DNA from: Saccoglossus kowalevskii
Taxonomy: Eukaryota > Hemichordata > Enteropneusta > Harrimaniidae
Assembly: GCF_000003605.2 (NCBI RefSeq)
Contig: NW_003140817.1
Location: 345,720-367,269 of the forward strand
Direction: 5' to 3'
DNA length: 21,550 bases
Of the stretch, positions 1 through 10,800 are shown piece after piece (positions within the stretch are counted from its first letter, which is position 1; every line of letters starts with the position of its first letter). The translations under genes were made by a program, and so were the position numbers. A model generated the notes under the pieces. That model was not told where the DNA came from and did no database searches. It saw only the letters and a list, made by a program, of their open reading frames with translations.

Positions 1-461
1 TTATTAGTGTGTTCAATTATGTTGTAAGTTTAGGCTTGTACTTGTTGCTAGTTTTCAAAATGTCTGGGATTAAGATATAAGAAACAGAAACAAAAAATAT
101 AAAGTGTTTCTTTCCTTTGGAAGAGCGATTTTCTATTTCTGTGCCTGCATGCTGCAAAAACATGTCTTGGAACCTAATTCTGAGTTCAGCTGAAAGTCCT
201 CTCCCACAGGAAACTGAGGATGCCAGACTTATGAAAAGGGTTTTTATCGCTGTCTTAAATTGAAGGTCTATCTAATATCGGCAATAACTGATTAAACAAC
301 AGTATTGTCGCAAATGGACGTCTGTTGTATATCGGCCATAACAGATTTCATGATGTATTGTGGAGGGAGGATTGGATACAGGTCCCAAACGATGTGATCA
401 GATGATGCCATCTTGCCTTACCATAAAATAACACAAGTCCATATTGAATTTATTTGATCAG
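1..461 (+). other. Intron of UQCRC2 (5' part outside window)
   Basis: This is non-coding sequence ahead of the first visible UQCRC2 exon. I looked for the preceding exon of the family (the glycine-rich segment before the C-terminal helix) and saw no match in any frame, so it should lie upstream of the window. The acceptor is ...TTTGATCAG|ATG at 459-461. Two loosely similar stretches around 276 and 328 share the word TATCGGC(A/C)ATAAC; no other structure stands out. Confidence 0.6.
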
Positions 462-535
462 ATGCTGAAAGCATTGATGTCAGAGTTTTCTGCTGCAGCT
501 AAAGGTGTTGATGGACAAGGTGTTGACAGGGCCAA
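462..535 (+). CDS. UQCRC2: UQCRC2 exon, third from last
   Basis: The exon has 24 codons plus two bases and encodes MLKALMSEFSAAAKGVDGQG followed by VDRA and the first two bases of a Lys codon. The ATG here is an internal methionine, not the start. The acceptor is TCAG at 458-461 and the donor GTGAGT at 536-541. Its reading frame is fixed by the join to the next exon, which restores the conserved AKNQLKA. Confidence 0.85.
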
Positions 536-1929
536 GTGAGTTCTTTCTTCCACTCATTTCAGTACTGTATTATGTTAGTCTTGTGTCTCGCTCTTTCTTT
601 GAAGGATGTATAGAAAAACTGGTGAATTTTCAATCTTGAGAATTATCCTGACTCTTCATATTGACTTTTCTGTCATAAAAGGGAGACTTCCAAGCCCAGG
701 GATTGCACCTAGGAATCATAGGACACTATTGTTTGTTGTTTACAAAATTAATCTATCTTTTGTTAGCCATTGTTATTTTAATCCAGAAAGTAAATTTGTT
801 GCGAGATTAGGCTTAACTGGAAGTGCCCCTTTAAAGAAAACAATGAAATCTTACTAACAGTGTACACTGCTACAAAGTGTCATGGTTTTTCCTGACTTGG
901 AACGTGTTTTACCATGGTAAACAAAAACTAATAATTGTGTTTTTACAGGAACCAGCTTAAGGCCAGTCTTCTGATGGCGTATGAGAATCCTGATGATATC
1001 TTTGAAGACATAGCACTGCAAGCCACTACAACAGGAAGTTATGTATCGATTGAGGAAGTCGTCAATAAAGTAGATAGCATTAATGCTCAGGATGTCTCTA
1101 ATGTAAGGATCACTTATTTTCCTTTGTCACTAGGTGGTCCTCTTCCACATTTTGGCTACTCTTTGAGAAAATCCTGGTTCAGTTTAGTTAGGTTTCAAGC
1201 TTACACCATACCTTGTCTTTTGAATATACGTGGTTAGATGGAAATGTCCATCCATAGTAAAGGCCTCTATGCTTTTGAAATGAGAGTGAACATGATATTT
1301 AACTTTTGTTCTTAATTTGTGCAATCAGAGTTTAGTTTAGACTAGACGATTTATAGAATTTTATTTTAAATAGGGAAATTATTGTCCACTTCTTTTTGTG
1401 AAATTCCAAAGCACGGGCATGTACAGTGTACATGTGTACTTCGTTTTGCGAAAAGTGGTCTGCTTTATCTGAATATACCCTCGTTCTGTCAATTTTCAAC
1501 CATGGAACATGAGGGTGGCGTAAATCAATCAACGAAATATTTGTGATGATAATCTCTCTGAAGTTTAAGATCACATCATTCTTAAACAATGTAAACTTAT
1601 GTCTGTGTAAATTAAAGTGCAAAGTAAAGAAAATTAACTACTTACTCATGAGTTTAACCTTGCTTTCCTCAATGTGTGAATACTCCATTGACTTGCACTG
1701 CAAATTTGAAAAGTGTCATTCCATGTTCTAAATTATTGAATCCTTGAACTCACCGTAACATCACTTTCTCTTCAAGTATTCGTCCCCTCTCTCTCCCCAA
1801 CTAATAACACTTACTATTCTATTTTTTTTTTTTTTTTTTCAGCTTGCTAAGCGCATATTCACGAAGAAGGCCACACTGGCAGCTTCCGGTAATCTTATCA
1901 ACACACCATACGTCGAAAATCTTCTTTGA
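462..1929 (+). CDS. UQCRC2: Cytochrome b-c1 complex subunit 2 (core protein 2), C-terminal part, three exons
   Basis: The join 462-535, 949-1102, 1843-1929 gives 104 residues and a TGA stop. UQCRC2 is a nuclear-encoded core subunit of respiratory complex III in the mitochondrial inner membrane, a catalytically inactive relative of M16 metallopeptidases such as mitochondrial processing peptidase. Family hallmarks seen here are the helix ending DRAKNQLKASLLMAYEN, the following FEDIALQATTTGSYV, and the terminal LAASGNLINTPYVENLL, equivalent to the GNL-x-x-TPF/Y-V ending of animal UQCRC2. All splice borders are GT..AG, and the phases agree: the first junction splits a Lys codon (AA|G) and the second falls between codons. 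The N-terminal mitochondrial presequence and most of the protein are upstream of the window. UQCRC1 and MPP subunits share the fold, but the C-terminal end fits UQCRC2 best. Confidence 0.93.
536..948 (+). other. UQCRC2 intron
   Basis: The intron runs from GTGAGT to TTTTTACAG. It contains an open frame of 83 codons that resembles nothing I know and has no splice support. A word resembling an inverted tRNA T-arm (GGGATTGCACCTAGGAATC, about 698-716) was seen but has no tRNA around it. Confidence 0.8.
949..1102 (+). CDS. UQCRC2: UQCRC2 exon, second from last
   Basis: The exon has one base completing a Lys codon, then 51 codons. It encodes NQLKASLLMAYENPDDIFED and continues to DSINAQDVSN. The acceptor is TTTTTACAG at 940-948 and the donor GTAAGG at 1103-1108. 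In UQCRC2 this segment forms the last helices of the C-terminal domain. Confidence 0.92.
1103..1842 (+). other. Last UQCRC2 intron, with an 18-T polypyrimidine tract
   Basis: The intron runs from GTAAGG to CAG. An uninterrupted run of 18 T at 1822-1839 lies directly against the CAG acceptor, an unusually pure polypyrimidine tract that is likely to vary in length between individuals. A palindrome CATGTACA-G-TGTACATG sits at 1418-1434. No further gene is seen. Confidence 0.85.
1843..1929 (+). CDS. UQCRC2: UQCRC2 terminal coding exon
   Basis: The exon has 28 codons plus TGA. It encodes LAKRIFTKKATLAASGNLIN and then TPYVENLL, the C-terminus. The acceptor follows the T18 tract. The stop at 1927-1929 fits the usual family end to within about one residue. 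Confidence 0.92.
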   Translation, partial: LAKRIFTKKATLAASGNLINTPYVENLL

Positions 1930-2145
1930 AATGAACAACTCCACAACTAAACTGAGTGACTGATGTATATTATGATAATTCAACGACAGTGCTTTTTATT
2001 GTTGTCTTGCTTTATAACAGTTATTGTCTGTTTTCTTCTCTGAAAAAAAAAATTGTACTTCATCTCTTCTGAAGATTTTGTTCAGCGTGTGGAAGACATG
2101 ATCATATTTTATCAAATCAAATAAATGGTTTGCCATCCCCTAGGT
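1930..2145 (+). other. UQCRC2 3' UTR
   Basis: This sequence follows the stop codon up to the likely cleavage zone 10-25 bases past the first AATAAA. The end is inferred from the signal only. Confidence 0.55.
2120..2125 (+). terminator. Poly(A) signal AATAAA for UQCRC2
   Basis: A canonical AATAAA lies 191 bases after the UQCRC2 stop and is followed by a T/G-rich stretch (TTTATTGTTTTGTTTTTTATT, 2145-2165) that would serve as the downstream element. Confidence 0.6.
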
Positions 2146-2244
2146 TTATTGTTTTGTTTTTTATTCCAGTAAAATATTACGTGTGTGTTCTTACACTTGA
2201 GGATGGATTCAATGTTCTGCAACTCCAGCATGGGAAATCACTCT

Positions 2245-2250
2245 AATAAA
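2245..2250 (+). terminator. Second possible poly(A) signal AATAAA
   Basis: A second canonical AATAAA lies 316 bases after the stop, followed by GTGTTCTAG and TTTGTTTGGTTTG. It could give a longer 3' UTR isoform. Confidence 0.4.
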
Positions 2251-2733
2251 TGAACGCTAAAGTGAACACTATGTGTTCTAGAATTTCCCTTGTTTGTTTG
2301 GTTTGTCAGAACAAATAGAAATTTAAAGAATGAAAAAAAAAAACCCTTTAAACTCGATTTTTTGTTTTTGGAGTTAGAGGTGGGTGGTATTTTAAACTGT
2401 TTTTGCTGCTATAAATTTTTTCAATTTGACGAGTCATCCAATCCCAATGAAATAACTGCGACAAACTTTTAATTTTTTTTTCCTACTCTATTTTATGAAA
2501 ATAAAAGCGTGTTTAATTAAATATTTTTTTGCGCATGACACTTATTTTGCATTCATCTTTTGGACAAACTAGAAAACTCGCTTGAGCAGCGAGTGTGTGG
2601 AGCGTTCAAATCTTTAGAGTTTCATCTTGCCATGGGTACAAATTTAAATGAATAATTCTCACTATTACAAATTCTGCAACTGTCACACAAGATTTCTATG
2701 GGCTCTGTGCGCGCTGCTGTGGAACGCCGGTCG

Positions 2734-2955
2734 AGCCGGTGAAAATTCGAGAAAACAACACAAACTCAACTTTGAAGTAATCCCGAACAGCCAAATTTAT
2801 ATATGTTACACACGTAGGGCTAATCTTGTTGCACTGTTCAGAGGAGTCTCAACAATCATCCCAAAGTACCGTTTTCTGCGAGTTTTGGGTCTTTGTTTTC
2901 ACCGCCGCAGGTTGCCAGGCGGTGAAAATGCCCGGATGTCCGCCCCCGAGGATAG
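2734..2955 (+). mobile_element. MITE-like dispersed repeat, copy 1
   Basis: This stretch matches the reverse complement of 17946-18154 over its whole length. Shared blocks in order are AGCC(G/A)GTGAAAA, TTCGAG(A/G)AAACAACACAAAC then TCAACTTTGAAGTAATCCCG, CTTGTT(G/A)CACTGTTCAG, CCAAAGTACC, TGTTTTCACCG, GGTTGCCA and AATG-x4-ATGTC-x-GCC. It ends with CCGCCCCCGAGGATAG (2940-2955), which recurs as CCGCCCCGAGGATAG at the opposite relative end of copy 2, as expected for a terminal inverted repeat. No coding potential was recognised, so a non-autonomous DNA transposon is the best reading; the family is unknown. Confidence 0.65.
2896..2928. repeat. Perfect 11-bp inverted repeat (hairpin)
   Basis: TTTTCACCGCC at 2896-2906 pairs perfectly with GGCGGTGAAAA at 2918-2928 across an 11-base loop. 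It lies inside MITE-like copy 1. In copy 2 the matching right arm is eroded, so the hairpin is probably an ancestral feature of the element or a product of its nested inverted repeats. Confidence 0.8.
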
Positions 2956-3504
2956 CATGTTCCAGCAGGTCTGGTGGAGCAGCGCCACCACAGGCAAACA
3001 AGAGAAAATGCATATGGTATCCGATTTGTGCATGTACCTAATACTATTAGTTGTATGAATGCATGAATGAATGTACATACAACAAACTGAAGAATCACTG
3101 ATGAACCCGAGATAAACCCGCTCATTAAATAATTCCAGTTTTGAACTGCATGATGTAAATATTTGATATTTGATAAAATAAACAATATACATTCATATAT
3201 ATTTACACTCACTGATTGATAACCTTGGCAATGAGGTCATGTGAAATTTATTATGACTGTGAAGGGCTTACACTCGCGGTATAAATTACTGTCAGTTCAT
3301 ATGCATTGAGGGCAGCAGGTATGTTGGTAGAACCCTCAGTCCTGCTACGTCATCAAGGTTGTATTGATTGAATAGCATGTTGCTGCTGATCATAGACTAT
3401 CTCATTCACATCAAACATATGTGCCCTCTTTTCAATCCGTGTTAAGTGCTCACATTATTGCGAGCCACGACCACAAACACACGCACATTCTGTTACACTT
3501 TCAA

Positions 3505-3565
3505 GCTACTCTCTCCCTGTTTGTTGGACTGGTAATCCAGGACCGATTTCCGCTGCGGCAACCTG
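3505..3565 (+). repeat. tRNA-Thr-like remnant, possibly from a tRNA-derived SINE
   Basis: TGGA (3525-3528) and TCCA (3536-3539) form an anticodon stem around the seven-base loop CTGGTAA, which would carry anticodon GGT (threonine). A degraded B-box-like GACCGATTTCC and a 3' CTGCGGCAAC follow. The D-arm/A-box side is not recognisable and the T-stem does not pair, so this is not a functional tRNA. SINE heads in many invertebrates look like this, but no tail or second copy was found here. Confidence 0.3.
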
Positions 3566-4243
3566 TTGGAATTTATACCAGAAAGAAAGAATAACTAAAA
3601 TTTTCAACACATAGTTATAAATGTTGCGAATCACCACAACGGTTTCCAAAGTTTCGGATCACTTGTACACACAGGATTTTGATCTGTACAACATAGCGGG
3701 TGAGTGTTTGTTGTTTTTTTCATTTTTTTTTGTAAATTGGTGGGTTTTTGACATATGTTGTAGCTTTACTCAAACAATAGTTACCGGTATTCCCATGAAT
3801 ACAAAATATCAGAGAAGTATATAATGTTTATGCCACAGACAAAGAAATTAAAAAAAAATATTTACAATCAGTGTTTATTTTTAAATCTATTTGTTTTTAC
3901 TGAGATTTCTTTAATGTACACAATATTTCATATCAGCAAGTTATGATATTTATAAACTTGATTTTTTTTTACTTCTGGTAGTAATCGAAAAGTGTCAAAA
4001 CATACACCAGTATATCAGATTTTGAGAAACTAAAACAAACATAATCAGAATTCATACACTAAAACTATGTAAATAAAATAAATGTTTTATTTTTAAACTA
4101 AAACTAAAGAGATAATATTTAACCGTTTTGGATTGTATTGTGCAATTGTAATTTTGGAATTGTCTTTGTTTTAAATTCAAGTCTATTAAAAAAACAAACA
4201 CTGATTTGTCAGTATTACCGATAATTCACTAATTTTCTTGTTT

Positions 4244-4251
4244 TGACGTCA
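4244..4251. promoter_or_regulatory. Full CRE palindrome TGACGTCA upstream of SGSM3
   Basis: The exact CREB/ATF consensus lies 506 bases before the SGSM3 ATG. Two further exact copies lie at 5685-5692 and 13802-13809 in SGSM3 intron 1. Binding is not shown by sequence alone. Confidence 0.35.
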
Positions 4252-4560
4252 CTTATATTATTTGTCATATGGAATTGATAACAAAACAAGTCTTCATTGA
4301 TAATTTGCTTAGATATGACCTTAGGGTATGAAAAGATGAGGCAGCTGTGAAAAATCGTACAAATACAAACTGATCAGTTCATCAATGAAATTCTCGAAAC
4401 CGACTTACTCAACCACTTTCACTATGTATTCTACTTACGCAAAAATTCAAAACAAAATAGCGCCAAGTCTTGTTTGTTTTTATTATTTAATGTTACATTG
4501 AGAATAATTATTTTAAGATGAATCGACTTTTTAACTCGTCAAATAGTTTAATGTAAATTT

Positions 4561-4756
4561 TGGAACGGTAGTTCGATTTTCGTGTGGCAATCCCGTGCCT
4601 GTATCGCCGTAGCAAGTTGGAGTAAACTGTCCAGCATTTGCATATTCATCAGTAAAGGTTCGCTGACATTTGAGAAGGGAGAGAGGGGTTGGTGTACTAC
4701 AGCCAAATCGCGATATTATTGAGTGAATTGTTGTAAATGAACCAACGATTTAAGAA
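4561..4756 (+). promoter_or_regulatory. Likely SGSM3 promoter and 5' UTR
   Basis: This stretch lies immediately before the inferred first coding exon and is richer in CpG than its surroundings. An octamer ATTTGCAT (POU/Oct consensus) lies at 4636-4643, 114 bases before the ATG. No TATA box in a clear position and no transcription start could be fixed. The start codon context is GAAATGG, with G at -3 and G at +4, which is favourable for initiation. Confidence 0.4.
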
Positions 4757-4820
4757 ATGGCTCTGAAGAATTCCTTTGGGAGACGTTCAAAGCAAGGATA
4801 TCGTGGTGGTAAAGTGTACG
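4757..4820 (+). CDS. SGSM3: SGSM3 exon 1 (inferred first coding exon)
   Basis: The exon has 21 codons plus one base: [20 protein letters not shown], then Y and G of a split Ala codon. The donor is G|GTACGT. The extra base combines with CT at the start of exon 2 to make GCT, keeping frame. Support is indirect, because vertebrate SGSM3 lacks this segment; the start context, donor and phase agreement are the evidence. Confidence 0.6.
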
Positions 4821-7800
4821 GTACGTATCCCATGTCGACAGAAACACGATGTTTTGCAGAACCGATGATGCGACCATGTCGATAGCTCGACTTGTCTTCT
4901 TGGAGTATTCTGTTCTTACTACGTCAAGACATCGTGAGCATAAATTATGCGATTTCGCTCAAACGTATAAATTATTATAATTTTAGTTGGTGATAGAAAT
5001 CAAGTTGTGACGACACGGCATTGATAAGAGAGGCATCGCACCTGTGTGTAGAGCATTTTCCCGTGTGTGTATGCACACCATGTCGATCAGATATTTGCTG
5101 TTCTGACCGACGTGCCGTTTTGTTCGTGTTTTCCGGGATCGTTGCTCACTCACTGTATATAAACATGACAATGCCTTGGAAACTGCAGTCGGTTGGTCCA
5201 CCGTGTCCGGGAATTATACCCGGTCATACATTTAAAGCACGTAAGCGATCGTTTTATTTTATCATTGAATGAATGGACTGTGTCACCCTTTTTTGCCGGT
5301 TCGTATGTTTATTTTGAACACAACTCAAGTCCTTTGATCAAAAATGAACTCAACAACCAGTCCAAACCATATCCATCCTTCCTGCTTATCAATGCAATTT
5401 TAATTGTATTTAATCCGTTCACCGCTTAGCACTCGGCCTAAATCAATCCTTCTACAAATGTTGCTTTTTACTATTTTTAGACGAATGCAATTTTTACGCG
5501 ACGGTTTCTCTCAGTGACGCCGGTATAAATCATTCCAATTATTCTATGAAATTCATGTTGCCGTATCCCCCGACATTATCTCCAGTATTTAAGAATTATG
5601 AAAATATCGTAAAATAATATAATAAAATACAGCAGATGAACTAAATCCAGTTGCCATTTTGAATATTACGCATTTTCCGGCTTTTGACGTCATACACATA
5701 TATTTGAATATTTGTGCTACGTTTCGTCGTCTTTCGTGTGGGCGCAGACCTGGTGATATTAATACGTTTATTAGGTCAGTAATTATTTCCGTTATACCCC
5801 TCCAAGAATGTATTCATATTTCAAAAAACAACAGTATTGTCTATTATTGTATATAATAAGTATTGGTCATATCGTGTCAACTGACACTGATGACATTATT
5901 AGATTATTTTTGTTTTAAAATCATTAATTATTTTATACCTATATTTTGACTAATTAATGAAGGCTAGTATCCCACTCTAACTAATCATCCCATATCTAAA
6001 TTATAAATTAACATAGTACATTTTCAACTAATTGTGTTGGCTATTCATGTTGAACCTTTAATTTATTTTGTTTCAATTAATCTGTTTAATTAGTATGAAT
6101 GCCATACAATTACCAGTGTAGTTGTTTTTGTACCATTTGCCTAAATCACTATATTATTTCGATTTGAGCATTTGTGATTCGCCCCAGATGCAGTCATTTC
6201 AGTTACTGGAAGTCCCTAACCCTAGATCTTAATCAGAGCTCATAATCTTCTTATTGATAAATATTGTGAAACCCAATATTATTTTGAATTATTCAAAAAT
6301 TAAAGGCACTGTTTTATAATAGGTTTTATTGTACTAAAAATTTTTTTTATAAGTCAGACCACCTGTTAATACAGTCATGGTTTTATGGCGTCTCACGAGC
6401 AAATATGTGTACCATGTACTCTATGTTGTAGCTATAGGGCGCATGTTCAATGACTAGTTTGTACTTGTGCTGAAAAAATACAGGTGTTCACTGCTGTTAC
6501 ATTTACTGTACTTGCTCTATTAGAAGTGCATCTCTCTCAAAAAAAAATTGCAGATATACTGCATGTTGGATCATTGAAATATGAATTACAGCCAAAACAA
6601 AGTCAGCTTGAACGTTCAGTTGCGAGACGTGAGAAAATAAACGCAGCGAGTGCTACATTTTGAAAATAAAAATACAAAATAAACGCAATCAAATGCGCGG
6701 GCCACGCGCGTTGGAAATAAATAGAACGCGTTGTGACACAGTCTTACCAGCCACTCACGCAATATAATTATGCTATTTTCAAACGCACTGTGCATGTGGG
6801 AAAGCGATGAGTGAACTCGAGCAAAATTATGCTAGTGTGAGAACACGCTATATACCCCGCGGAGTACTCGCTATAACATCGAGAAAATTTGCCATTTCAA
6901 AGGGCACCTCTTACAAATAATTGTCTGCGAATTTGTGAACATAACGTGCAAACAAGAATATAGCAAATTATGTTTTTTTCTGTAATATTCGTGTGTAATC
7001 AGTAATTATGAAGATAATTTATGGGTGCATATGGAATACGTTTCGTTAAGAATTATTCTTAGTATAAATTTCTGAATTATCTTGTCAAAATTATTTTTTT
7101 CAGGTTTTTCTAAGGTCTATGCCCCATCTAGTATTCAAATATTCTTTGAGGCATTGTTCAAAAAATCCTGGACAAGGATTTGTCTCTTCCGGTGTTTTTT
7201 TCCTTGCCGTAGTATACAGAAATAGCACGAGTGTGTGCGTTTCCGTGAGTAAAAGAGGCAGGTGAGACTCCTTGCCGCAATGCGTTCTATTCATTTCCAG
7301 CGCACGTGGTCGGCGTCTTTGATTGCGTTTATTTTGTTGTTTTATTCTCGAAATGTATCACTGGCTGCGTTTATTTTGTCATGTCTCACAACTGAACGTC
7401 CAAGCTGACTTTGTTTTGGCTGTATTTTGACCACAGACAAACTGTTGTCATTTACCTATGTGTATGCATTACTAATAGATCCGTGCACAGTACATATATA
7501 GATGAGCCCTTAGATTAAACAGTGCTATGTATTCAATGTGAGTCCCATACTATGTCGCATAGCAACCTATATGTTTATGGATCAAACGTGTCTATTTAGA
7601 CAAAATGTGAAAGCATGTGATCATGACGAGCACCATTTTTTACTAAAACAACATTTTGACACTGACGTTGTCGCAGTGGAATGTGTGCTAGTGCTCATCT
7701 GTGCTCGCCATTTTGTTGTCAGACATGCCCATATTAGGTGAACAAATAATGTCAGAGTGAACTGGCCTATAGATACGTTAGGGTATGCTCATTGATTGTT

Positions 7801-10800
7801 GAACTTAGTTTTGCTATCTCCATTCTGACATACTGCAAAAAAGTAAGGGCAATTAGGGAGTCCTATACATTGTATTGTCACATTGCCCACTTTGCTGTAC
7901 ATAGCTCACTTGTTCAAAAAACAGCACTGCAGCAACTTGTTATCGGGTCCTGGATACCAGCATTAATACTAAACAGAACATTTTTTATTTTGGTCAACAC
8001 TATTTTTGTTGATTGCATGGCAATGAGATAAACCTATGATATGGTCATTTTTATCACTATTCATAAAAATACAAATTTAATTAATTTTTTCCTAAAGAAA
8101 ATTATTCATTCAAAACATTTATTTAAACTGGTTTCCAATCAATCAAAAGAGGGCCCAATTTAAAAAATTTCCCAGCAAGCCCCTCTGTTTACATTATGCA
8201 GGCTAATTATATCAATATCCCTTCTGTTTGAAGTATGTAGACTTCTCTTGGGAGGGGAATGGGTTTGACCAGATGTGGATGTCTTTCTAGCCAGAATGCT
8301 GTGGATGAGTTGTTTGTTTACACTGGTTTGTACCTTTCCTACATGTGAACATTGTCTCATTGCAACTGTATTTCACGCTCTGTTCCGACCGAAGCCCAGA
8401 CTCGATCGTTTTACATATTCAAATAGTTATATTTATATCTGGGCAATGCAGCCACCATTGGTCTCCAGGGACGTTTTTTGTGGAAAAAAACTGCAACATG
8501 AGATGTTAATATCTTTATTATAGGACATGATTGTTTCCACTCATGATCAACTAGTACCCTGTATTTAACCCCACCCTTCAATACAAGCATGCAATGACTT
8601 GATGGTATAAGCGGTATTTGCTGCCTCACTTGTTTAATGTGAGTGCTGAATATTGTAAGCTACATTGTAAGAGATACATTTTCTTAAATTTTGCGAGTCT
8701 GTGAAAATTGTGGAATTTTGTAGCACTAAAAATTTCTCCGGTGTCCTACATGAAATTGAAAAAAATGTTATCAGTGACATCTAAATGTTTTGCAGTAGCG
8801 AGTTTCCAGATGAAAATGTAATTTACATTTTTTGCAAGCAGGTTTGAATGGTGAAAATAATTATGCAAATTACGATTTCTGTAGTTTCTCAAACGTCTTG
8901 GTCAAACTTTGATTTTATTTCTTTGAGTTTAAAATGTGCAAATAAAACTGTCTATGTCAGTTTAGTAAATTTTCAGACCACTGAAATCGGCACACTTAAT
9001 TAAACAGGCAGTTTATTCGCTTTTCAATTCCTGTACATATATACATATTCCTTCAGTGAATATTGGTGTTGGCACATTTCACTAAATATCGCAAACTTGC
9101 GTTCATGTTTTTCACCTACTTAAAATGTGGATGATTTTATGTTGAATGTGGTTGATGCCAAAATCCGTCTGAATGCCCGTGACACATACATAATACAGGT
9201 GACCTGGCTTGAATAGTTCACAGTGCGATGTACAAGGTAATCCTCTGTTTAGTCTGTAACATTAAAAGTATGTTTTTCAATAGAATACTTTAAAATAAAA
9301 AGTATTTTGAAATATTAATTAAATCACAAATTTTCTCAACAAATTTCATACAAGTGTCCCCTGATATAAATTGTTTTTAAAGTTGCATTCTGGGAGCATA
9401 GAGAAAAAGATAGCTTTCTTGGGGGTATTGGGACTATTATAACATATTTTATTGTCTGAATTAATTAATTGTGGGAAATACATAATGTATGTTCAAACTG
9501 AAAGCTTTTCAGTACATTTGAATGCTGTGATCGTTTTGTGTTAAAAAATCACTCGATCGTTAGGTCAGTCAGTTTGCTGTCAATACCCAAATATTATTGA
9601 TCATTCCTGTAGATTCGGTTGTTAGTATTCAGTACCGGTATCTTAGGGTGTCATTAGGCCATATCGCAAGCAGGACTTCCCAAGCAGGTAGTTCAGATAC
9701 GACTTTCTTAATAAATCAAACAGCTGTGAATTTGAGGCCCTTTCCTTCTAAATTTGTATGACATTTTTTGCCACTGCGCCCAAGCAAACTTCAAATATAA
9801 AATATTTCATCAAAATGTATACCATACAGTAATGCTTCATTCATAACTAGTTTATAAATATTTCAAACCTTGACTGCGTTGTCTCCCAAAAAAACTGTAC
9901 ACAATGGTTATATCTGATCAGACACTGATTGATCAATTACACTTGTGTGCTGTGTGATCTTGTGGGAAAAATATAACCTCTTACATTTTCTATGTTGCAA
10001 TTTAATCAACACTAGTAACTGTAAACTACCATATTTTCCATACAAACTATGCAAACCACATACTATTTTCTCTTGACTCACCGATAACTATACTGCATGA
10101 CAAACAGTGAGATGGAAACGTATGACTGCAAATAAGATACTGATAATAACTATTTTGTAATTGATTTTTGTGGTGACCCACATTTGTGGCAAGGTGGCCT
10201 ACATTGAGACTGACTTCCATGAAATGCGACATATTCCAAATATGTTGAAAAAGGTAATACAGCTAAACCTGTCTGATTGAAGTCAATAGAAAAATACTAG
10301 GAAAGTTACTTGTTTAAAGACGCATTTATGGTTTATGATAGTATGAGGCTATTACGTTTCTGTATGTGATGCCTGAATTCACTTGTATTCTTGTGAGAAC
10401 CATATTTTTATCACAGTCCCTCTCTATCAGGAGGACTGTTATTAACATATTTTCATGCCTATAGTCATAATGTAATGAGAAACAGCCTAAAATTTCCAGC
10501 AAAAAGATAAATTTCTGCACCTGTGTCATACATTCTGCGTCCGGTGTAAACAAAGGCACATTTTCAAATTTGATTTTTATATGACACTGTAAACTGAGAT
10601 CAGACTTCTCAAGTTAGAGTGAACCAAGTGAGTACTAGTATTAGTCACTAAATCCGAGAGGAGAATAACGCACTGGAGAGGAGCACTTGTAGCCAAGGTG
10701 TTTATTGCTCAACTGATAGGCCTGGAACTGAGTCTAAATACTTACGAGATGTTTCATGACAATGTCTCAATATCATTATGCAAATAACTAAACTAAACGT

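Larger units (their letters stand above)
2251..4560. other. Intergenic region between UQCRC2 and SGSM3
   Basis: No gene is recognised here. The region holds a perfect 7-bp hairpin (ACTCGCT/AGCGAGT, 2576-2594), a MITE-like repeat copy (2734-2955), a tRNA-Thr-like remnant (about 3505-3565), a TACCGGTA octamer (3782-3789) and, nearer SGSM3, a full CRE palindrome (4244-4251). Open frames at 2648-3058 fall inside the repeat and match no protein I know. Confidence 0.7.

Noticed and set aside
698-716. Inverted tRNA T-arm-like word in a UQCRC2 intron
   Set aside because: No anticodon stem, D-arm or acceptor pairing could be built around it.
1127-1140. CTCF-like word TCACTAGGTGGTCC just after a UQCRC2 exon
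   Set aside because: It misses the first base and the invariant C of the core, so it is too weak to report as a site.
1418-1434. Perfect palindrome CATGTACA-G-TGTACATG
   Set aside because: A single 8+1+8 palindrome is expected about this often by chance in 21 kb, and nothing nearby supports a function.
2648-3212. Overlapping open frames on both strands
   Set aside because: They fall in the MITE-like repeat, disagree between frames and show no protein family features.
7100-7294. 64-codon minus-strand frame inside the foldback element
   Set aside because: It overlaps the right inverted arm and shows no transposase motif such as a DDE/D signature or helix-turn-helix.
7463-7492. Apparent inverted match to the 6504-6543 repeat on the far side of the foldback element
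   Set aside because: Only short words (TACTGT, CTATTAG, TGCAT) agree with gaps between them; not distinguishable from chance.
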